From Rhizobium sp. R635 (GTDB taxonomy: Bacteria; Pseudomonadota; Alphaproteobacteria; Rhizobiales; Rhizobiaceae), in the NCBI RefSeq assembly GCF_002211285.1, contig NZ_LOKX01000025.1:1-35670 (forward strand): DNA of 35,670 nucleotides, given 5' to 3'. Under the pieces are notes generated by a model. It was not told where the DNA came from, did not search any database, and saw only the letters and a list, made by a program, of their open reading frames with translations. Positions within the stretch are counted from its first letter, which is position 1; every line of letters starts with the position of its first letter. The position numbers and the translations under genes were made by a program. This document shows positions 32,288 to 35,670 of the stretch, in pieces.

Positions 32288-32586
32288 AAGTTGTAGCCCG
32301 CCAAACCGGCAATTCTTGGCTATCTCAGAGGAGGCCCAGGGGCCGCTTCGCCAAGCAAAGGCTACCATGTGCTTATAGACATGGTATAAAAAAGAGTCAA
32401 TAGAATCATTGGCTTGCGCGCACGAAATTGAATCAAGCCGTTGTATTGATTCGCTTCTTTCAGCACCATCCTTCATAGGCGAGCGCCTTTCCAAGGCACA
32501 AGAAAGCATATTTATTGCTCGACTAAACATCGTTCACGTGCGTGCGCCAGTTGCCGCTGCCGATGAAGCCTCTCGTCAAATGCGTG
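32288..32586. other. Gap after DUF3800, no gene supported
   Basis: The first 240 bases are AT-rich like the island; from about 32525 the GC content returns to backbone level. Short frames exist on both strands (plus 32409-32594, minus 32276-32530), but neither has a ribosome-binding site or a recognisable product. It may be the decayed end of the island. Confidence 0.45.
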
Positions 32587-32617
32587 GAAAATGAGCCGCC
32601 CCAGGAGAGGGCGGCTC
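32587..32617 (-). terminator. Rho-independent terminator of acs
   Basis: On the minus strand GAGCCGCCC and GGGCGGCTC form a nine-pair stem around a seven-base loop (TCTCCTG), followed by ATTTT. It lies seven bases beyond the acs stop codon. Confidence 0.85.
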
Positions 32618-32623
32618 TAAATA

Positions 32624-34579
32624 TCAGGCGGTCACCTTGTTCTGCCGGTTGGCGATCAGATCGTCGACGACGGCTGGATCGGCGAGCGTCGAAGTGTCGC
32701 CAAGGGCGCCGAAATCGTCTTCGGCGATCTTGCGCAGGATGCGGCGCATGATCTTGCCGGAGCGGGTCTTCGGCAGGCCGGGCGCGAACTGGATCTTGTC
32801 GGGCGCGGCGATCGGGCCGATTTCGGCGCGGACATGTTTCACCAGTTCCTGGCGAAGCGTATCGGTGCCTTCGTGGCCGGCCATCAAAGTCACATAGCAA
32901 TAGATGCCCTGGCCCTTGATCGCATGGGGATAACCGACGACCGCGGCTTCCGAAACCAGGCTGTGCGAAACGAGCGCCGATTCCACCTCCGCCGTGCCGA
33001 GCCGGTGGCCCGAGACGTTGAGCACGTCGTCGACGCGGCCGGTGATCCAGTAATAGCCGTCCGCATCGCGCCGGCAGCCGTCGCCGGTGAAATATTTCCC
33101 CTTGTAGGTGGAGAAATAGGTCTGGATGAAGCGCTCGTGGTCGCCATAAACAGTGCGCATCTGCCCCGGCCAGCTGTCGGTGATGCAGAGATTGCCGTCT
33201 GCAGCGCCTTCCAGCACCTTGCCCTCATTGTCGACCAGCTGCGGCTTGACGCCGAAGAACGGCGTCGTCGCCGAACCCGGCTTCAGGTCGGTGGCGCCGG
33301 GCAGCGGCGTGATCATGTGGCCGCCGGTTTCCGTCTGCCACCAGGTATCGATGACGGGGCAACGCTTGTCGCCGACGACATTGTAGTACCATTCCCAGGC
33401 TTCGGGATTGATCGGTTCGCCCACAGTGCCGAGCAGGCGCAGCGAAGAGCGCGAAGTGCGCGTAACGAAATCGTCGCCGGCACCCATCAGCGAGCGGATC
33501 GCCGTCGGCGCGGTATAGAAGATGTTGACCTTGTGCTTGTCGATGACTTCCCAGAAACGGCCCTGGTCCGGAAAATTCGGCACGCCCTCGAACATCAGCG
33601 TCGTCGCGCAGTTGGCGAGCGGCCCGTAGACGATATAGGAGTGGCCGGTGACCCAGCCGACATCGGCCGTGCACCAGTAGACGTCGCCATGATGGTAGTC
33701 GAAGACATATTCATGTGTCATCGACGCATAGACGAGGTAGCCGCCCGTCGTGTGCAGCACGCCCTTCGGCTTGCCTGTCGAGCCCGACGTATAAAGGATG
33801 AAGAGCGGATCTTCCGCCTTCATCTTCACCGGCGGGCACTCCGCCTTCACCGTGGCGACTTCCTGATGGTACCAGAGGTCGCGGCCGGGCGCCCAGCCGG
33901 TCTTGCCGCCGGTGCGGCGCACGACCAGAACCTTGTCCACGATCACGTGCTGGCGGGCGGCGATGTGGATCGCCGTATCGGTATTGTCCTTCAGCGGCAC
34001 CGGCTTGCCGCCGCGCACGCCCTCGTCGCAGGTGATGACGAAGGTGGATTCGCAGTCGACGATGCGGCCTGCCAAGGCCTCGGGCGAGAAGCCGCCGAAG
34101 ACCACCGAATGCACCGCGCCGATGCGGGCGCAGGCGAGCATCGCGTAAGCCGCCTCGGGGATCATCGGCATGTAGATGGTGACGCGATCGCCCTTCTTGA
34201 CGCCGTGCTTCTTGAGCACGTTCGCCATCCGGCAGACATGCTCGTAAAGCTCGTTATAGGTGATCTTCTTGTCGACGTAGGGATTGTCGCCTTCCCAGAT
34301 GATCGCCACCTGGTCGCCATTCGTCTTCAGATGGCGGTCGATGCAATTATAGGAGACGTTCGTCTGTCCGTCCTCGAACCACTTGATCGAGACCTTGCCG
34401 GTAAAGGACGTGTTCTTGACTTTGGTGTAGGGCTTGTACCAGTCGATGCGCTTGCCGTGCTTGCCCCAGAACTTGTCCGGGTCCTCGACGCTTTCCTCGT
34501 ACCATTTCAGGTACTTCTCCTTATCGATCAGGGCACGCGCCTTCACCGGCTTCGGCACCGGATGGATCTTCTCCGACAT
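32624..34579 (-). CDS. acs: Acetyl-CoA synthetase
   Basis: A 651-residue AMP-forming acetate-CoA ligase, the high-affinity route from acetate to acetyl-CoA. The P-loop-like YTSGSTGKPKG, the TWWQTETGGHM motif with the Trp that limits the acyl pocket to acetate size, and the hinge YWITGRVDDVLNVSGHRLGTAEVE are intact. The C-terminal KTRSGKIMRRILRKI carries the catalytic lysine (near residue 609), the usual site of control by acetylation. GGAGGAG ends six bases before the ATG at 34579, which fixes the start over 34594. The intergenic region to trcR holds a motif also found before the MHS transporter. Confidence 0.97.
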   Translation of the reverse strand: MSEKIHPVPKPVKARALIDKEKYLKWYEESVEDPDKFWGKHGKRIDWYKPYTKVKNTSFTGKVSIKWFEDGQTNVSYNCIDRHLKTNGDQVAIIWEGDNPYVDKKITYNELYEHVCRMANVLKKHGVKKGDRVTIYMPMIPEAAYAMLACARIGAVHSVVFGGFSPEALAGRIVDCESTFVITCDEGVRGGKPVPLKDNTDTAIHIAARQHVIVDKVLVVRRTGGKTGWAPGRDLWYHQEVATVKAECPPVKMKAEDPLFILYTSGSTGKPKGVLHTTGGYLVYASMTHEYVFDYHHGDVYWCTADVGWVTGHSYIVYGPLANCATTLMFEGVPNFPDQGRFWEVIDKHKVNIFYTAPTAIRSLMGAGDDFVTRTSRSSLRLLGTVGEPINPEAWEWYYNVVGDKRCPVIDTWWQTETGGHMITPLPGATDLKPGSATTPFFGVKPQLVDNEGKVLEGAADGNLCITDSWPGQMRTVYGDHERFIQTYFSTYKGKYFTGDGCRRDADGYYWITGRVDDVLNVSGHRLGTAEVESALVSHSLVSEAAVVGYPHAIKGQGIYCYVTLMAGHEGTDTLRQELVKHVRAEIGPIAAPDKIQFAPGLPKTRSGKIMRRILRKIAEDDFGALGDTSTLADPAVVDDLIANRQNKVTA

Positions 34580-34674
34580 GGAACTCCTCCTCATGGGACA
34601 TGCGACGGGCCAAGCGATTTATGAGCCCGGACTTCAAATCAGGGCAATTCATAGCAGGTCGCATCGCCACGGCA

Positions 34675-34690
34675 ATTAGACAAAGGTCAT
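34675..34690 (+). promoter_or_regulatory. Candidate operator between acs and trcR
   Basis: ATTAGACAAAGGTCAT matches the site upstream of the MHS transporter (8214-8229, minus strand) at 14 of 16 positions and keeps its GAC-N4-GTC inverted repeat. It is 96 bases upstream of the acs ATG. Its orientation relative to acs is opposite to that at the transporter, which a dimeric regulator would tolerate. Confidence 0.45.
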
Positions 34691-34702
34691 TTGATTTCGG
34701 AA

Positions 34703-34734
34703 GAATTGCAATTCTGCGACAGTACGGTTATATA
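34703..34734 (+). promoter_or_regulatory. Probable trcR promoter
   Basis: TTGCAA (34706-34711) and TATATA (34729-34734) are spaced by 17 bases, a good fit to a vegetative promoter. The -35 box lies within a perfect 12-base palindrome, GAATTGCAATTC (34703-34714), which could bind a regulator. The trcR ATG follows 75 bases later. Confidence 0.5.
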
Positions 34735-34808
34735 GCGGCATATTTCCCGGACATTGTGGTGACAATCCACGGACCGCGACCGGCGCGGACGATAGAAGGA
34801 CTATATCC

Positions 34809-35510
34809 ATGGCTCAAACATTGCTCATGCCGAAGGCGACTGCCATCTGGCTTGTCGACAACACGGCGCTGTCTTTCGATCAGATCGCCCAGTTCTGCAA
34901 ACTGCATCCGCTGGAAGTCAAGGCGATCGCCGACGGCGAAGCGGCGCAGGGCATCAAGGGCCTTGATCCGATCTCGACGGGACAGCTCTCCCGCGACGAG
35001 ATTGCTCGCGCCGAAGCCAATCCGAACCACAAGCTGAAACTTTCCGAGCCGAAGGTTCGCGTGCCGGAATCCAAGCGCCGCGGCCCGCGTTATACCCCGG
35101 TTTCCAAGCGCCAGGACCGCCCGAACGCCATTCTCTGGCTCGTTCGCAACCATCCGGAGCTGAAGGACGCGCAGATTTCCCGCCTCGTCGGCACGACGAA
35201 GTCGACTATCGAGCAAATCCGCGAGCGCACCCACTGGAACTCCGCCAACCTGGCGCCGATGGATCCGGTGACACTCGGCCTCTGCAGCCAGATCGACCTC
35301 GACATGGAAGTGGAAAAGGCCTCCAAGGGCCGTCCGCTGCCGACCGCCGCCGAGCTTGGCGCAACGCTGCAATCGGCTCAGGAGACCGAACGCCTGACCC
35401 CGAGCTACGAGCGCGAAGAGGAAAAGGAAATCGACGCCGACGCCGTCTTCCGCAAGCTGAGCTCGCTGCGCTCAGCCCCGAAGGACGAAGACGACGAAGA
35501 TCAGTACTGA
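34809..35510 (+). CDS. trcR: TrcR, DUF1013 cell-cycle transcription factor
   Basis: A 233-residue protein of the DUF1013 family, conserved in alphaproteobacteria. Its N-terminus (ATAIWLVDNTALSFDQIAQFCKLHPLEVKAIADGE) and middle (NAILWLVRNHPELKDAQISRLVGTTKSTIEQIRERTHWN) each look like a helix-turn-helix. The family member TrcR of Caulobacter and Brucella associates with RNA polymerase at cell-cycle promoters. The C-terminus is acidic and disordered (KDEDDEDQY). AGAAGGA precedes the ATG. It has its own promoter, and its terminator appears to be split by the insertion sequence that follows. Confidence 0.88.
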   Translation: MAQTLLMPKATAIWLVDNTALSFDQIAQFCKLHPLEVKAIADGEAAQGIKGLDPISTGQLSRDEIARAEANPNHKLKLSEPKVRVPESKRRGPRYTPVSKRQDRPNAILWLVRNHPELKDAQISRLVGTTKSTIEQIRERTHWNSANLAPMDPVTLGLCSQIDLDMEVEKASKGRPLPTAAELGATLQSAQETERLTPSYEREEEKEIDADAVFRKLSSLRSAPKDEDDEDQY

Positions 35511-35528
35511 GATACCATCTCTCTCATC

Positions 35529-35543
35529 AAAAACCCCGCCGAG
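35529..35543 (+). terminator. Left arm of interrupted trcR terminator
   Basis: AAAAACCCCGCCGAG is the typical left half of a terminator stem, 18 bases after the trcR stop, but the matching CTCGGCGGGGTTTTT is missing. The insertion-sequence end begins directly after it, so the right arm is probably beyond the window on the other side of the element. Confidence 0.5.
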
Positions 35544-35545
35544 TC

Positions 35546-35670
35546 TGAACTGACCCCCGAAAGTTGGACACCCAACTTCGGGGGTTTTGCATGTCCAAAT
35601 ACAGCACGTCGTTCAAGCAGAGTGTTGTGGAGTTTTACAGCGGCGGCAAGCGTAGCGTGCGTGAGGTGAG
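35546..35670 (+). mobile_element. IS3-family insertion sequence, left end
   Basis: TGAACTGACCCCCGAAAGTT followed by GGACACC is a typical IS3-family terminal inverted repeat. It is followed by a hairpin (CCCCCGAAAGTTGG with CCAACTTCGGGGG, then TTTT), which could stop outside transcription from entering the element, and by the start of orfA. The element continues past the window. Confidence 0.8.
35591..35670 (+). CDS. IS3-family transposase OrfA, partial
   Basis: The first 26 codons only: MSKYSTSFKQSVVEFYSGGK and on to RSVREV. This is the start of an IS3-type OrfA helix-turn-helix protein ('YS..FK..VV..Y..G..S...VA'), which with OrfB forms the transposase by programmed frameshifting. Truncated by the window edge. 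Confidence 0.8.
   Translation, partial: MSKYSTSFKQSVVEFYSGGKRSVREV

Larger units (their letters stand above)
31060..32525. other. AT-rich accessory island
   Basis: Base composition and codon use drop sharply in GC between the DUF1674 gene and the acs terminator, with many A/T-ending codons in the genes inside, unlike every neighbouring gene. It holds three same-strand genes (WYL-like protein, 54-residue ORF, broken DUF3800) and an apparently empty tail. No transposase, integrase, tRNA or clear flanking direct repeat was found, so the mode of entry is unknown. Boundaries are approximate. Confidence 0.7.

Noticed and set aside
32276..32530. 84-residue minus-strand frame after the DUF3800 gene
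   Set aside because: No ribosome-binding site, no recognisable family, and it overlaps the end of DUF3800.
31060..32586. Island borders as a tRNA-linked integration site
   Set aside because: No tRNA fragment, integrase gene or matching direct repeats were found at either edge.

Overview
The window reads as chromosomal backbone of a fast-growing rhizobium, most likely the Rhizobium leguminosarum/etli group. The grounds are high-GC coding sequence, alphaproteobacterial families (DUF1013/TrcR cell-cycle factor, DUF1674/SDHAF4, 180-kDa NAD-glutamate dehydrogenase, heparinase II/III protein, 628-residue MHS transporter) and a lipid A 1-phosphatase-like gene beside leuB. A near-perfect ParB-binding parS sequence just after leuB suggests the segment lies near the chromosome origin. 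No rRNA, tRNA or CRISPR was found.

Layout. 1-2.2 kb: possible extragenic repeat, a translationally coupled DUF1737 gene and CoA-ester lyase, a small membrane protein and a PhnB-like VOC protein. 2.3-6.2 kb: leuD, a PLP lyase on the opposite strand, leuB, the parS candidate and a PAP2 phosphatase (probable lpxE). 6.2-8.1 kb: MHS-family transporter with a large periplasmic insert. 8.3-12.6 kb (minus strand): PHO-box-controlled alkaline phosphatase, then a Tat-exported DUF3299-like protein, a LolD-like ATPase and an FtsX-like permease with a histidine-rich loop. 12.9-15 kb: asd and a lytic transglycosylase. 15-18.3 kb (minus): diguanylate cyclase, beta-carbonic anhydrase, pyridoxal kinase. 18.6-24.8 kb: NAD-glutamate dehydrogenase with a UMF1 transporter 25 bases behind it. 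24.8-30.7 kb (minus): purH, heparinase-family protein, RsmB-like methyltransferase and htpX. 30.8 kb: DUF1674 gene.

31.06-32.5 kb is a distinctly AT-richer island unlike its surroundings. It holds a stand-alone WYL-like small protein, a 54-residue ORF whose stop overlaps the next start (ATGA), and a DUF3800 gene broken by one missing T. This is the clearest accessory module and the best candidate here for something undescribed. 32.6-35.5 kb returns to core genes: acs (minus) and trcR (plus). The window ends inside the left end of an IS3-like insertion sequence that seems to have landed in the trcR terminator.

The core genes cover leucine, aspartate-family and purine synthesis, glutamate and acetate catabolism, phosphate acquisition, envelope modification and cell-cycle control. 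Two regulatory observations stand out. A 16-base motif is shared (14/16) between the MHS transporter promoter and the acs/trcR intergenic region, suggesting coordinated monocarboxylate uptake and activation. A PHO box precedes phoA. All functions are inferred from sequence recognition; no searches were run.
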